Below are positions 1 to 9,362 of a DNA stretch of 64,000 bases, piece by piece. The stretch lies in NCBI RefSeq assembly GCF_900302465.1, contig NZ_OMOR01000001.1:3256729-3320728 (forward strand), written 5' to 3'. The first letter of the stretch is position 1. Every line of letters begins with the position of its first letter. A program made the translations under genes and the position numbers. A model generated the notes under the pieces. It was not told the origin of the DNA. It did not search any database and saw nothing but the letters and a program-made list of their open reading frames with translations. Source of the stretch: Ascidiaceihabitans donghaensis (GTDB lineage Bacteria; Pseudomonadota; Alphaproteobacteria; Rhodobacterales; Rhodobacteraceae).

Positions 1-437
1 CGGATTCCACGCCACCGTGTACGTGCCATCTTGTAGCGTCGTGCACGGTATTGCGCGAACAGCAACAGAGGGAAAACAGCGAACAAGGTGATGTAAACAG
101 CCGCAATCTGGCGCAAAACCTCGGTTGAGGACGCCCGTTCAGGGTCTACAAAGATGTTCAATCCTGCAAAAAACAGAACCATCTGCACGATGCCCAAATA
201 GATCGCCAAAATGACGATCGCGACCAAAAAGCCCAAGAATTTTTCAAGGCCCGTGCCGGTGTATTCAAAGCTGTCTTCATTGGCACTGGTCGCGGACCAG
301 ATGTATTTGCGGATGCGGGTTTTGGCCCAGAACCGGTAAATGCCCAGCGTGACCATCGTCAGCAATGCCGTTTTGATATACAGCCAGAACAATGGCTGAC
401 CTTGGCCGTGATACCGGCCATGAATTTGCGCACTCAT
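1..437 (-). CDS. DUF898 (YjgN-type) membrane protein, C-terminus cut off by window edge
   Basis: The gene reads leftwards from an ATG at 437 and runs off the window, leaving about 145 N-terminal residues. A GAGGG ribosome site lies just upstream. The start FHGR-like segment (QIHGRYHGQGQPLFW), the LGIYRFWAKTRIRKYIW segment and two hydrophobic stretches (about residues 68-88 and 105-120) match the DUF898/YjgN family of inner-membrane proteins of unknown function. This part of the family is the repeated two-helix unit. Function cannot be given. It is downstream of parC on the same strand but separated by about 180 bases, so co-transcription is uncertain. Confidence 0.75.
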   Translation of the reverse strand, partial: MSAQIHGRYHGQGQPLFWLYIKTALLTMVTLGIYRFWAKTRIRKYIWSATSANEDSFEYTGTGLEKFLGFLVAIVILAIYLGIVQMVLFFAGLNIFVDPERASSTEVLRQIAAVYITLFAVFPLLLFAQYRARRYKMARTRWRGI

Positions 438-615
438 ACGTTTTCCCTCGATCTGCCCGATGCTTATGCACGGGTCGTTAGTATTTCTAAACTGCCACGC
501 GTTTTGATAGAATTCAAATACATGATGCCAAAAGATCAAGGAACGCGGGGTCCGGTTTACCTGACTTGCAAGACTGGATTTCACGATTTCGCAAGCGTGC
601 TTTCCAGGGTTCGTG

Positions 616-2925
616 TCAGTTGAAGCGGTTGTCGCGCGGGAAACCGCGTGGCGCCATACGGCCTGCCGATGCCCGTTTGCCAGTCCATTCGCCAAGATCG
701 GTTTCGGTCCGCGTGCGCCCGGCCGGATCCAGCCAGCTTAACCCTTCTGCACGGTTGAACGTCGTTGCATCCGACAGCCCCCCGTCTTTGTATTTTTGCA
801 AGCGTACACCTTTGCCGCGCCCCATTTCGGGAAGCTCGTCCAAACCGAACACCAACACTTTGCGGTTTTCGCCAACCACAGCCACGCTATCGCCCGATAT
901 GGGTTTGCAAATCAGTGCCCGAGACGGGCTGCGCACATTCAGTACCTGTTTGCCAGAGCGGGTTTGCGCCACCACGTCGTCTTCCGGCACCACAAAACCG
1001 TCGCCCGCGCTGGACGCCACCAAAAGCTTGCGCCCCGGTTTGTGGATCATGATGTCGAGAATTTCCGCCTCGTTGGGTAAATCCACCATCAGGCGCAACG
1101 GCTCGCCCATGCCCCGCCCGCCCGGTAAGTTGGCTGCAGACAAGGTGTAGAACCGCCCGTTCGCCCCAAACACCAGCAAACGGTCAGTCGTTTCGGCATG
1201 GAAGATAAAGCGCGGACCGTCGCCGTCTTTGAACTTTAGTTCGCGTTCCAGATCAATGTGGCCCGTCATGGCCCGCACCCATCCCATTTGTGAACAGACA
1301 ACCGTAATCGGCTCGCGGTCTATCATGGCTTCCAACGGAACTTCGGCCACTTCGCCCGCTTCGGCAAAGCTGGTGCGACGCAAGCCGATGTTCTTGCCGT
1401 CAATTTCGAAACCCTTGCCAAATTGCTTTTTGGTTTCTTTCAACTGGTCGGCGATCGACGACCATTGCAAGCCTTCATCGCCAAGCAAATCCTCAAGGCC
1501 GGCGCGTTCTTCCATCAAAGCGGCCTGTTCACGCAGCAATTCAAGCTCTTCAAGGCGACGCAAGCTGCGCAAGCGCATGTTCAAAATCGCGTCGGCTTGC
1601 ACGTCGCTTAATTCGCCGTCGCTTGGGCCGGGCGACACATAGTCTGCCTCGTCCATCGCGCGCACATGCGTTTTGCCCCAGTCCTCGCGCATCAAAGCCG
1701 CTTTGGGTTCATTGTCATAGCGAATGATATCGATCACACGGTCAAGATTCAAAAAGGCAACGATAAAGCCTTCCAAAACCTCCAAACGGTGGTCGATTTT
1801 TTCCATCCGATGTGTCGACCGACGCTGCAATACTTCGCGGCGATGGTCCAGAAAGGCGCGCAGCACTTCCTTCATGGAACAGACCTTTGGGGTCAGCCCG
1901 TCAATCAACACGTTCATGTTGAGCGAAAAGCGCACCTCAAGATCGGAACTGCGGTACATCATCCCCATCAAAACATCGGGATCGACATTTTTGGACCGCG
2001 GCTCAAGCACAAGGCGAATATCATCCGCAGATTCGTCGCGCACATCGCCCAAAATCGGGACCTTTTTGGTCTGGATCAGCTCTGCGATTTTTTCTATCAG
2101 CTTCGATTTTTGAACCTGATAGGGGATTTCCGTGACGACAATCTGCCACTGGCCCCGCCCCAGATCCTCGACTTCGTAGCGGCACCGCAAGCGGAAGCCG
2201 CCTTTGCCCGTTCGGTAAGCCGTCGCGATGTTCTCGGGCGGCTCGACGATGATGCCGCCAGTTGGAAAATCGGGGCCCGGTACAAAGTTCAGCAGTGTAT
2301 CGTCGCGCGCGTCTGGCGTTTTGATCAAATGCAAGCAGGCGTCGCATAGTTCTGAAATGTTGTGCGGCGGAATATTGGTGGCCATGCCCACAGCGATACC
2401 GGATGACCCGTTGGCCAACAGGTTCGGGAACTGTGCTGGTAAAACAGTAGGTTCTGTTAACGTGCCGTCATAGTTTTCGCGGAAATCCACGGCGTTTTCG
2501 TTCAAACCGTCCAACATCATTTCGGCCACAGCCGTCATGCGTGCTTCGGTATAACGGGATGCGGCCGGGTTATCGCCGTCGATATTGCCAAAGTTGCCTT
2601 GGCCGTCGACCAAAGGATAGCGCACGTTGAAGTCCTGCGCCAAACGCGCCATCGCGTCATAAATCGCAGCGTCACCATGCGGGTGATAGTTGCCCATAAC
2701 GTCGCCGGAAATTTTGGCAGACTTCCGAAAGCCGCCCGTGGACGAAAGGCGCAATTCCCGCATCGCGTACAGGATACGGCGATGCACAGGTTTCAATCCG
2801 TCGCGCGCGTCCGGCAAAGCGCGGTGCATAATCGTCGACAACGCATATGTCAGGTAGCGATCCCCAAGCGCACGGCGCAATGGTTCGCTTAAATCTTTGC
2901 TTGGGCTGTCGGTTACATCATTCAT
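616..2925 (-). CDS. parC: DNA topoisomerase IV subunit A
   Basis: ATP-dependent type II topoisomerase subunit that, with ParE, unlinks daughter chromosomes. The 769-residue protein has the GyrA/ParC breakage-reunion core with [21 protein letters not shown] near the N-terminus. The active-site tyrosine is in AASRYTEAR, followed by the [14 protein letters not shown] region and a short beta-propeller-like C-terminal domain, shorter than GyrA and so favouring ParC. I chose the ATG at 2925 ([11 protein letters not shown]). The frame stays open 61 codons further upstream, but that extension is basic and not family-like. It is divergent from the SH3-domain gene. No clear terminator was seen after the stop. 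Confidence 0.93.
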   Translation of the reverse strand: MNDVTDSPSKDLSEPLRRALGDRYLTYALSTIMHRALPDARDGLKPVHRRILYAMRELRLSSTGGFRKSAKISGDVMGNYHPHGDAAIYDAMARLAQDFNVRYPLVDGQGNFGNIDGDNPAASRYTEARMTAVAEMMLDGLNENAVDFRENYDGTLTEPTVLPAQFPNLLANGSSGIAVGMATNIPPHNISELCDACLHLIKTPDARDDTLLNFVPGPDFPTGGIIVEPPENIATAYRTGKGGFRLRCRYEVEDLGRGQWQIVVTEIPYQVQKSKLIEKIAELIQTKKVPILGDVRDESADDIRLVLEPRSKNVDPDVLMGMMYRSSDLEVRFSLNMNVLIDGLTPKVCSMKEVLRAFLDHRREVLQRRSTHRMEKIDHRLEVLEGFIVAFLNLDRVIDIIRYDNEPKAALMREDWGKTHVRAMDEADYVSPGPSDGELSDVQADAILNMRLRSLRRLEELELLREQAALMEERAGLEDLLGDEGLQWSSIADQLKETKKQFGKGFEIDGKNIGLRRTSFAEAGEVAEVPLEAMIDREPITVVCSQMGWVRAMTGHIDLERELKFKDGDGPRFIFHAETTDRLLVFGANGRFYTLSAANLPGGRGMGEPLRLMVDLPNEAEILDIMIHKPGRKLLVASSAGDGFVVPEDDVVAQTRSGKQVLNVRSPSRALICKPISGDSVAVVGENRKVLVFGLDELPEMGRGKGVRLQKYKDGGLSDATTFNRAEGLSWLDPAGRTRTETDLGEWTGKRASAGRMAPRGFPRDNRFN

Positions 2926-3153
2926 GCCACGATGTTTACGCGGGCGCTGCGAAGCGGACAAGCGGACTTTGCCCCCTTTGCGCAGGCTTTTGCGGCTCTG
3001 GTCGATTTGGCGTTGCAACAAAGACACGCGCTGTGCGTCGGGGAAACTTTCTAACCGCTTCCCCGATGAAGATTTTTTCAAATTGTGGTAGAAGATTCGG
3101 AACCGCACGCTGCCAGTGCGCGTTAGTTTTGTGATTTGTGGGGGATCACTGGT

Positions 3154-3753
3154 ATGACCAAATTTATCTTGTTGAGCTTTGCGTTTATGGGCGTTGTTTT
3201 TTACGAACTCAGCGGCGGCAAAGACTTTGATCCTGAAGCATTACGCATCAGCCGTATGGACCCTGTAACAGAACAGGCATTGCCGAAAGTGCGTGTGGCC
3301 GAAGCAACGCAAGACACTGCCCCTGCGCCACAACAACCCGTTGACACAGCAAGCTCGGCAGTCGTGACACGGGCATCTTTTGATCTGAACACTTTGGACA
3401 CCGCAGAAAAACTGGCAGCCGTTCAATCCGAGGGACGCACGACCGCCGTGCAGCCGGTCCAAGAAGAGCAGACCCTGATTTTACCAAGTCTCGTCACACA
3501 GGCCAAAGTCGAAACTGAAGCCGTTGTCGTCGACAACACGGCACCTGTGATCGCTGCAGATATTCGTGCCGTCACCGGAAACCGCGTCAACATGCGGGGC
3601 GGGCCGGGGACGAACTTTGACGTTGTCGGCAAATTGACGCGCGGCCAAGAGGTGGAAATCCTGTCTGATCCCGGCACGGGCTGGGTCAAGCTGCGCCCCA
3701 TGGATGGTGGTTCGGTTGGCTGGATGGCTGACTTCTTGTTGACGGAAAGCTGA
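3154..3753 (+). CDS. Membrane-anchored bacterial SH3-domain protein
   Basis: A 199-residue protein with an N-terminal hydrophobic segment (MTKFILLSFAFMGVVFYEL) that is a signal or anchor. A long low-complexity Pro/Ala/Thr linker follows. The C-terminal bacterial SH3 domain (about residues 137-198) shows VTGNRVNMRGGPGTNFDVVGKL followed by VEILSDPGTGWVKL and GWMADFLL. SH3b domains of this kind usually sit in the periplasm and may bind peptidoglycan, but the ligand here is unknown. The start ATG at 3154 is preceded by GTGGGGGA. A TTG 18 bases upstream is possible but less likely. It is transcribed divergently from parC. Confidence 0.85.
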   Translation: MTKFILLSFAFMGVVFYELSGGKDFDPEALRISRMDPVTEQALPKVRVAEATQDTAPAPQQPVDTASSAVVTRASFDLNTLDTAEKLAAVQSEGRTTAVQPVQEEQTLILPSLVTQAKVETEAVVVDNTAPVIAADIRAVTGNRVNMRGGPGTNFDVVGKLTRGQEVEILSDPGTGWVKLRPMDGGSVGWMADFLLTES

Positions 3754-3802
3754 TGGACCTATGCCTTTTCCAAAAGTCTGCTAACACAAGAAGACGTGCA
3801 GC

Positions 3803-4633
3803 ATGACGGCACAGACAATTCTTATCACGGGATGCTCGTCGGGCATTGGTCTTGCTTGTGCAATCGGCTTACGTGATCGGGGCTGGAAGGTTTTTGCAGC
3901 ATGCCGCCAGCAAGTCGATTGCGACCGTTTGCGCGCCATGGGCTTTGATGCCCCTTTGATCGACTACACGCGGACGGAAACGATCCATAGCGGGTTGAAC
4001 GAAGTGCTTGAGGCAACAGGTGGCACTTTGGACGTGCTGTTCAACAATGGCGCACACGGACTTCCCGGCGCGGTTGAGGATCTGCCCACCGACGCACTGC
4101 GATCCATTTTTGAAAGCAACTTCTTTGGCTGGCACGAGCTGACGCGATGCCTGATCCCTGTGATGCGCACCCAAGGGCATGGTCGCATTGTACAATGTTC
4201 CTCTGTCTTGGGATTCGTGACGATGCCGTGGCGTGGCGCGTACAACGCAACCAAATTTGCGCTTGAAGGTCTTACAGACACATTGCGCATCGAAATGCGG
4301 GACACAGGCGTAAAAGTGGTTTTGATCGAGCCTGGTCCGGTGACGTCAAAAATTCGCGAAAATTCGATCCCGCATTTCGAAAAATGGATCGACTGGGAAA
4401 ACGCGCCCCGCAAGGAAGAGTACGAACAAAAGCTGCTGCAAAGACTGTATCACAGCAGTGGCCCTGACCAGTTTGAACTGCCCGCAGACGCTGTTCTGAA
4501 AAAACTGATCCATGCAGTAGAATCCAAACGACCGCGCCCGCGTTATTTTGTCACGACACCCACATACATCATGGCCACCCTGCGCCGTATTCTGCCAACA
4601 CGGGCCTTGGATTGGGTCTTATCACGCGGATAA
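3803..4633 (+). CDS. Short-chain dehydrogenase/reductase (SDR)
   Basis: A 276-residue classical SDR with the nucleotide-binding motif TGCSSGIG (residues 9-16), the NNGA variant of the NNAG motif, a serine in QCSSVLG, and the catalytic pair in YNATK. The C-terminal tail is longer than in typical 250-residue SDRs and ends in a basic region (RPRPRYFVTTPTY), a pattern common in SDRs acting on lipids or steroids. The substrate is unknown. It lies 50 bases after the SH3 gene and just upstream of the HIG1-like and PduO genes, an arrangement I recall from other Rhodobacteraceae. A GCGAAAA hairpin (4634-4657) follows the stop but lacks a T run. Confidence 0.85.
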   Translation: MTAQTILITGCSSGIGLACAIGLRDRGWKVFAACRQQVDCDRLRAMGFDAPLIDYTRTETIHSGLNEVLEATGGTLDVLFNNGAHGLPGAVEDLPTDALRSIFESNFFGWHELTRCLIPVMRTQGHGRIVQCSSVLGFVTMPWRGAYNATKFALEGLTDTLRIEMRDTGVKVVLIEPGPVTSKIRENSIPHFEKWIDWENAPRKEEYEQKLLQRLYHSSGPDQFELPADAVLKKLIHAVESKRPRPRYFVTTPTYIMATLRRILPTRALDWVLSRG

Positions 4634-4706
4634 GCGAAAAAGCCTTCGCTTTTGCGCACCTGCCCCCTACATCCACACCAACGCAGTTGAATAAAGGGGC
4701 AAACCC

Positions 4707-4913
4707 ATGCTCACCGATGTACTTTTTGTTTTGATCGTCATTGCCTGTTTGGCCGTTGTCGGGGTCTTGGGCCTGGGCCTTGGCGGGTTCGGGAAGGGAT
4801 CCGGATGGGCCAAAAACAATTCCAACAATTTGATGCGCTACCGCATTTTGACACAGGCCATCGCTGTGGGGCTGATCGTGCTGTACGTGGTCGTGAAACG
4901 GAACGGGGGATAA
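4707..4913 (+). CDS. Twin-transmembrane HIG1-like small protein
   Basis: A 68-residue protein with two hydrophobic helices (about residues 4-27 and 48-63) joined by a Gly-rich loop (GLGLGGFGKGSGWAKNNSNNLMRYRILTQ). The NxLMRYRxxxQ segment is characteristic of the HIG1 domain / twin-transmembrane protein family seen near respiratory and redox genes in alphaproteobacteria. HIG1 proteins in mitochondria associate with respiratory complexes; a similar role here is only inference. It ends 4 bases before the adenosyltransferase gene, so the two are probably co-translated. Confidence 0.75.
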   Translation: MLTDVLFVLIVIACLAVVGVLGLGLGGFGKGSGWAKNNSNNLMRYRILTQAIAVGLIVLYVVVKRNGG

Positions 4914-4917
4914 GCAC

Positions 4918-5490
4918 ATGGTTGTTCTGAACAAAATCTACACCAAAACCGGAGACGCCGGGGAAACCGCATTGGGCAATGGGGCCCGCGTCGCGAAACA
5001 CGCCATGCGCGTCACAGCCTACGGCACGTCCGATGAATTGAATTGCTTTGTGGGCGTTGCCCGCCTTGAAGCGACGGATACCGTCGATGAGGCCCTGAGC
5101 CGAATTCAGAATGACCTGTTCGACTTGGGTGCGGACATGTGTCGTCCGGACATGGAAAAAGACGCAGAGGCGGAGTACCCGCCCTTGCGTATCGCAGACG
5201 CGCAGGTATCGCGTTTGGAACAAGAAATCGACGCGATGAATGATGCGCTTGAACCGTTGCGCAGCTTTATCTTGCCTGGTGGTTCGAAATTGTCAGCCCA
5301 ACTGCATGTTTGCCGTACAGTTGCGCGCCGCGCGGAACGGTTGGCTGTGGAACTGGCAACAATGGAATCGGTGAACCCTGCTGCTGTGAAATACTTGAAC
5401 CGATTAAGCGATTGGTTCTTTGTCGCCGCGCGCATCGCCAACAATGGTGGCGTCGATGATGTGCTTTGGGTCCCCGGCGCCAACCGATAA
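4918..5490 (+). CDS. PduO-type ATP:cob(I)alamin adenosyltransferase
   Basis: Transfers the adenosyl group of ATP to cob(I)alamin to make coenzyme B12 in the cytosol. The 190-residue length and motifs fit the PduO family: IYTKTGDAGET at the N-terminus (ATP binding), the YGTSDELN segment, and the VCRTVARRAER helix with its conserved arginines (about residues 126-136), then NPAAVKYLNRLSDWFFVAAR. It directly precedes the etf genes, although a 144-base gap with its own ribosome site separates them. B12-dependent mutases of acyl-CoA metabolism would be the likely users, consistent with the probable methylsuccinyl-CoA dehydrogenase at 19.9 kb. Confidence 0.92.
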   Translation: MVVLNKIYTKTGDAGETALGNGARVAKHAMRVTAYGTSDELNCFVGVARLEATDTVDEALSRIQNDLFDLGADMCRPDMEKDAEAEYPPLRIADAQVSRLEQEIDAMNDALEPLRSFILPGGSKLSAQLHVCRTVARRAERLAVELATMESVNPAAVKYLNRLSDWFFVAARIANNGGVDDVLWVPGANR

Positions 5491-5634
5491 ACTGAAGGAA
5501 TGTGCCTAACGCGGCGTCCGTTAACGCTAATATGACGATTTTGCGCTGTATCCAACCCGCTGGCTTGGGTATGCAATGGCCAATTGTGTGACGAACAGCC
5601 CGGTGGGGTGAGTCGTAATTAAGGAGAAACGCCC

Positions 5635-6393
5635 ATGAAGGTCCTCGTACCTGTCAAACGCGTGATCGACTATAACGTGAAAGTGCGCGTCAAAGCGGAC
5701 GGTTCAGGTGTCGATCTTGCCAACGTTAAAATGTCGATGAACCCGTTTGACGAGATTTCCGTTGAACAGGCTATTCGCCTCAAAGAAGCAGGCCAAGCCG
5801 ACGAAGTTGTTGTTGTGTCTGTTGGCGTCAAGCAATCCCAAGAGACGCTGCGCACGGCGCTGGCGATGGGTGCGGACCGCGCGATTTTGGTTGTTGCGAC
5901 AGACGACGTGCACAACGACATTGAGCCTTTAGCCGTTGCAAAAATCCTCAAAGCTATTGTGGACGAAGAGCAGCCCGGCCTTGTGCTGTGCGGCAAACAA
6001 GCCATCGACAACGATATGAACGCCACGGGCCAGATGCTGTCTGCGTTGATGGGCTGGTCGCAAGCGACATTCGCGTCCGAAGTCGAAGTGGCTGGCGACA
6101 AAGCCAAAGTCACGCGCGAAGTTGATGGCGGTTTGCAAACCATCGAAGTGAGCATGCCAACGGTTATCACTGTTGATCTGCGCCTGAACGAACCACGTTA
6201 TGCGTCGCTGCCAAACATCATGAAGGCCAAGAAAAAGCCTTTGGATGAAAAGACTGCCGCAGATTACGGGGTCGACGTGACACCACGTCTGGCCGTCGTT
6301 GGTACATCAGAGCCAGCTGCACGCGCGGCAGGCATCAAAGTGGCATCGGTCGAAGAACTGGTGGCAAAACTTAAAGAAGCGGGGACTGTGTAA
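5635..6393 (+). CDS. etfB: Electron transfer flavoprotein beta subunit
   Basis: Small subunit of the heterodimeric ETF, which collects electrons from acyl-CoA dehydrogenases and passes them to ETF-ubiquinone oxidoreductase. The 252-residue protein begins [20 protein letters not shown] and carries the AMP-binding region with [22 protein letters not shown], and the recognition-loop-like [20 protein letters not shown]. An AAGGAG ribosome site lies 8 bases before the ATG. The stop overlaps the etfA start as TAATG, so the subunits are translationally coupled. Confidence 0.96.
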   Translation: MKVLVPVKRVIDYNVKVRVKADGSGVDLANVKMSMNPFDEISVEQAIRLKEAGQADEVVVVSVGVKQSQETLRTALAMGADRAILVVATDDVHNDIEPLAVAKILKAIVDEEQPGLVLCGKQAIDNDMNATGQMLSALMGWSQATFASEVEVAGDKAKVTREVDGGLQTIEVSMPTVITVDLRLNEPRYASLPNIMKAKKKPLDEKTAADYGVDVTPRLAVVGTSEPAARAAGIKVASVEELVAKLKEAGTV

Positions 6394-7319
6394 TGGCTGT
6401 ACTTCTTCTAGCAGAAGTAAACGACGGCGCGTTGGCGATGGATGCCACGGCGAAAGCTGTGACAGCGGCTGGCGCGTTGGGCGACGTCACTGTGTTGTGC
6501 ACGGGGGCTACATGTTCCGATGCAGCAGCAGAGGCGGCAACGATCACAGGCGTCGCAAAGGTGCTGTGCGCAGAGGACGCGATTTATGGCAAGCGTTTGG
6601 CTGAGCCGGTTGCAGATCTTTTGGTGTCTTTGTCCGGCGATTATGAGCATATCGTGGCCCCGGCCACGACGGATGCCAAGAACATCATGCCACGCGTGGC
6701 GGCATTGTTGGACGTCATGGTAATCTCAGACGCAACAGCCGTTGTAGATGGCGACACGTTTGAGCGTCCAATCTATGCTGGCAACGCCATGCAAACCGTC
6801 AAATCATCCGACGCGAAGAAGGTCGTGACCTTCCGTGGTGCGACCTTTGACGCGGCCCCAACAGGCGGGTCTGCTTCTGTGGAATCCATTGGTGCAGCTG
6901 GTGATCCCGGCCTGTCCTCTTGGGTTGAAGACAAAGTGGCGGCCTCTGATCGTCCTGAACTGACATCTGCGGGTGTTGTTGTTTCCGGTGGTCGCGGCGT
7001 CGGGTCCGAAGAAGACTTTGCCCTGATCGAAAAGCTGGCTGACAAGCTGGGTGCTGCCGTTGGTGCGTCCCGTGCGGCCGTCGATTCCGGTTATGCACCA
7101 AACGATTGGCAAGTGGGCCAAACTGGCAAGGTTGTTGCGCCAGAACTGTATGTCGCTGTTGGTATTTCAGGCGCGATCCAGCACTTGGCCGGCATGAAAG
7201 ATTCGAAAGTCATCGTGGCCATCAACAAAGACGAAGAAGCACCCATCTTCCAAGTCGCGGACTTCGGATTGGTCGCTGATCTGTTCGACGCCGTCCCAGA
7301 GATGATCGAAAAGCTGTAA
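6393..7319 (+). CDS. etfA: Electron transfer flavoprotein alpha subunit
   Basis: FAD-bearing large subunit of ETF, 308 residues. The C-terminal FAD domain is clear: [14 protein letters not shown] (about residue 190), then the [19 protein letters not shown] and [19 protein letters not shown] blocks. The N-terminal domain begins [14 protein letters not shown]. It is coupled to etfB by a TAATG overlap and followed by a strong intrinsic terminator. An acyl-CoA dehydrogenase (19.9 kb) and a 3-hydroxyacyl-CoA dehydrogenase (8.4 kb) in the same window are natural partners in acyl-CoA oxidation. Confidence 0.96.
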   Translation: MAVLLLAEVNDGALAMDATAKAVTAAGALGDVTVLCTGATCSDAAAEAATITGVAKVLCAEDAIYGKRLAEPVADLLVSLSGDYEHIVAPATTDAKNIMPRVAALLDVMVISDATAVVDGDTFERPIYAGNAMQTVKSSDAKKVVTFRGATFDAAPTGGSASVESIGAAGDPGLSSWVEDKVAASDRPELTSAGVVVSGGRGVGSEEDFALIEKLADKLGAAVGASRAAVDSGYAPNDWQVGQTGKVVAPELYVAVGISGAIQHLAGMKDSKVIVAINKDEEAPIFQVADFGLVADLFDAVPEMIEKL

Positions 7320-7325
7320 AGCAGT

Positions 7326-7343
7326 GGTGGGCTTAAGCCCACC
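7326..7343. repeat. 18-bp perfect palindrome GGTGGGCTTAAGCCCACC
   Basis: The bases 7326-7343 read the same on both strands. The element sits between the etfA stop and the etfA terminator and has only two unpaired centre bases if folded, so it is better viewed as a DNA palindrome than an RNA hairpin. From memory, GGTGGGCTTAAGCCCACC-type elements recur between genes in Roseobacter genomes. That recollection is not verified here, and only one copy occurs in this window. Confidence 0.5.
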
Positions 7344-7357
7344 TTACGAGAAACGTT

Positions 7358-7388
7358 AAAAGGCCCGCTTGGTTTCAGCGGGCCTTTT
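7358..7388 (+). terminator. Intrinsic terminator of the etfBA operon
   Basis: A 12-bp stem (7358-7369 with 7377-7388) made of AAAAGGCCCGCT and AGCGGGCCTTTT closes a 7-base loop and ends in a T run. It lies 39 bases after etfA. The A-rich left arm makes it plausible in both directions, so it may also stop transcripts of the convergent DUF6473 gene. Confidence 0.93.
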
Positions 7389-7431
7389 TGATTGCGCAAG
7401 CATCTTGTCAGGTTGAATTACCACTCGATGT

Positions 7432-8256
7432 CTAGATGTATTGTTTTAGAACCCGAGAGACCTGTTCTGCCGCCTCTTGGTGAGCAGCCAGTCCCAACAC
7501 GTGACCTGCAACAGGCGCTTCAAGATCACTAAAAATCATACCTTCCGTACCAACTGCCTGAGCTTCCTCTGAGGCTACAACTTCGACTATGTCGTCCACC
7601 ATTTCGCGCAATTCCTCGATCATATCACGCGTGACAAACCAAGGGTCGCGTTCGTCGTCCGGTGTCATTTGTTCATCGGGTGTGTGATCCGCAAACCAAA
7701 GCAAAACAACCTTCCCTTTTATAGATTTGATCATTGTGCGCATACGCGCCAACCAAGCCTGCTTTAATTCCTCTACCACCGTTTCGAACCGCCCGGGAGA
7801 AAGCGTATAAAGCCGCAAAAGCAGATGTTTGTTGAAATTGAATTCAGCAAAATCGACTTCGCGGTAGATCGCTTGCAGCAAACTGGACGGCTTCAAAAAC
7901 CGGTCGTTGCGCCTCGGGTGCACTGAATAGAAGCGATTGGACATATTGTGTGCCCCCATCAACTGGATCACCGTCACTTCAGCATCGCTGGTCAATTCGC
8001 CTACATGTGGGTCAGTCACAAAAACGTCGATACCCGCGTTGACGCAGCCCAAGTTCAGGCACGTCATTTTTAACTCTTGCTCTGTCAGGTCCGGAAACGG
8101 ATTTGCAATGAATTTCCCGTATGTGTCGGTTCCGCCTAAAAACGCGACATAGGGGTCCTTCAAGGACCGTCTAGGCCCACGAAACAACAACTTCGACGTA
8201 CCGTATCGACACGGCAGATAATCAAGGGCACCCGGCCCCAACGCATCAAAAGACAT
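7432..8256 (-). CDS. DUF6473 family protein, function unknown
   Basis: A 274-residue soluble protein. I recognise the N-terminal pattern GALDYLPCRYGTSKLLFRGPRR, then YVAFLGGTDTYGKFIANPFP and NLGCVNAGIDVFV, as the Rhodobacteraceae family listed as DUF6473. The GGT-TYG block followed by a conserved N-LGC-NAG segment suggests an SGNH-hydrolase-like or nucleotide-like fold, but this is inference. The C-terminal third is acidic. An AGGTGAG ribosome site precedes the ATG at 8256. It is convergent with etfA and divergent from the 3-hydroxyacyl-CoA dehydrogenase gene. Confidence 0.7.
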   Translation of the reverse strand: MSFDALGPGALDYLPCRYGTSKLLFRGPRRSLKDPYVAFLGGTDTYGKFIANPFPDLTEQELKMTCLNLGCVNAGIDVFVTDPHVGELTSDAEVTVIQLMGAHNMSNRFYSVHPRRNDRFLKPSSLLQAIYREVDFAEFNFNKHLLLRLYTLSPGRFETVVEELKQAWLARMRTMIKSIKGKVVLLWFADHTPDEQMTPDDERDPWFVTRDMIEELREMVDDIVEVVASEEAQAVGTEGMIFSDLEAPVAGHVLGLAAHQEAAEQVSRVLKQYI

Positions 8257-8418
8257 GCTTACTCACCTTTTTTCACCCGCAATCAGGTATGACAGCGATA
8301 TCCTTAGAAATTCCTAACACAATGTGACGAAACCTTGTCTTTCCACACAATGACTTCGCGCCTTGCCCTTGGGATAGGCTGCCCCCTATGATGCACCAAG
8401 GCAGCGAAAGGGCGGCAC

Positions 8419-9294
8419 ATGGACATCCAAAAAGTTGGGATCATCGGCGCGGGTCAGATGGGTAACGGCATTGCACATGTGATGGCGCTGGCCGGATACG
8501 ATGTGCTTTTGAACGATGTGAACAAGGACGCTTTGGACGCAGCCGTTGCCTTGATCGATAAAAACTTGGAACGTCAGGTCAGCCGCGACAAGATCAGCGC
8601 TGAAGACAAAGCCGCCGCCGTGGCACGGATCACGTCCACACAAGACCTTCCCCATCTCGGGACCAGCGATCTGATTATTGAGGCTGCGACGGAAAACGAA
8701 CCGGTAAAGCATAAGATTTTCGAAGCCCTGATCCCGCATGTGCAACCCCACACCATTCTGACATCCAATACCTCATCCATTTCGATAACACGCTTGGCCA
8801 GCGGAACAGACCGTCCGGAAAAATTCATGGGGTTTCATTTTATGAACCCCGTACCCGTCATGCAGTTGGTTGAGCTGATCCGGGGCATCGCCACGGACGA
8901 GCCCACATTTTCAGCTTGTAAAGCTGTGGTGGACAGATTGGGCAAGACCTCGGCATCAGCCGAAGATTTTCCAGCCTTTATCGTCAATCGCATTCTGATG
9001 CCGATGATCAACGAAGCCGTATACACGCTGTACGAAGGGGTCGGGAATGTGAAATCCATCGACAGTTCTATGAAATTGGGGGCGAACCACCCCATGGGGC
9101 CATTAGAACTGGCCGACTTTATCGGTTTGGACACGTGTTTGGCGATCATGAACGTGTTGCACGACGGGTTGGCCGATACCAAATACCGGCCCTGCCCTTT
9201 GCTGACAAAGTATGTGGAAGCAGGGTGGTTGGGCCGTAAAACCCAGCGTGGGTTTTATGATTACCGCGGCGACACACCTGTCCCTACGCGGTGA
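8419..9294 (+). CDS. hbdA: 3-hydroxybutyryl-CoA dehydrogenase
   Basis: Oxidises (S)-3-hydroxyacyl-CoA to 3-ketoacyl-CoA with NAD (or the reverse for short chains). The 291-residue length is that of the stand-alone short-chain enzyme. Visible motifs are the Rossmann GAGQMGNGIAHV (residues 11-22), IIEAATENEPVK, SNTSSISIT, the catalytic His in FMGFHFMNPVPVM, and the C-terminal NRILMPMINEA and DxxMKLGANHPMGPLELADFIGLD blocks. It stands alone on the plus strand next to the etf operon, and acyl-CoA oxidation and PHB-type butyryl metabolism both fit. Confidence 0.93.
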   Translation: MDIQKVGIIGAGQMGNGIAHVMALAGYDVLLNDVNKDALDAAVALIDKNLERQVSRDKISAEDKAAAVARITSTQDLPHLGTSDLIIEAATENEPVKHKIFEALIPHVQPHTILTSNTSSISITRLASGTDRPEKFMGFHFMNPVPVMQLVELIRGIATDEPTFSACKAVVDRLGKTSASAEDFPAFIVNRILMPMINEAVYTLYEGVGNVKSIDSSMKLGANHPMGPLELADFIGLDTCLAIMNVLHDGLADTKYRPCPLLTKYVEAGWLGRKTQRGFYDYRGDTPVPTR

Positions 9295-9362
9295 AATTCA
9301 TCAAATGAAAGCAGGCAGGATTCCGTCAAACAGTCCCGCGCCAGATGCGCCATAGACAATGA

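Noticed and set aside
441-615. A possible small gene between DUF898 and parC
   Set aside because: No ribosome site with a protein-like frame; the open frames there run into flanking genes on the wrong strand.
1666-2349. A 227-codon plus-strand open frame
   Set aside because: It lies inside parC on the other strand and has shadow-like composition.
2926-3108. N-terminal 61-codon extension of parC
   Set aside because: The extension is basic and unlike ParC; the ATG at 2925 fits the family start.
4634-4657. A GCGAAAA hairpin after the first SDR as a terminator
   Set aside because: There is one mismatch and no T run, so it was only mentioned with the gene.
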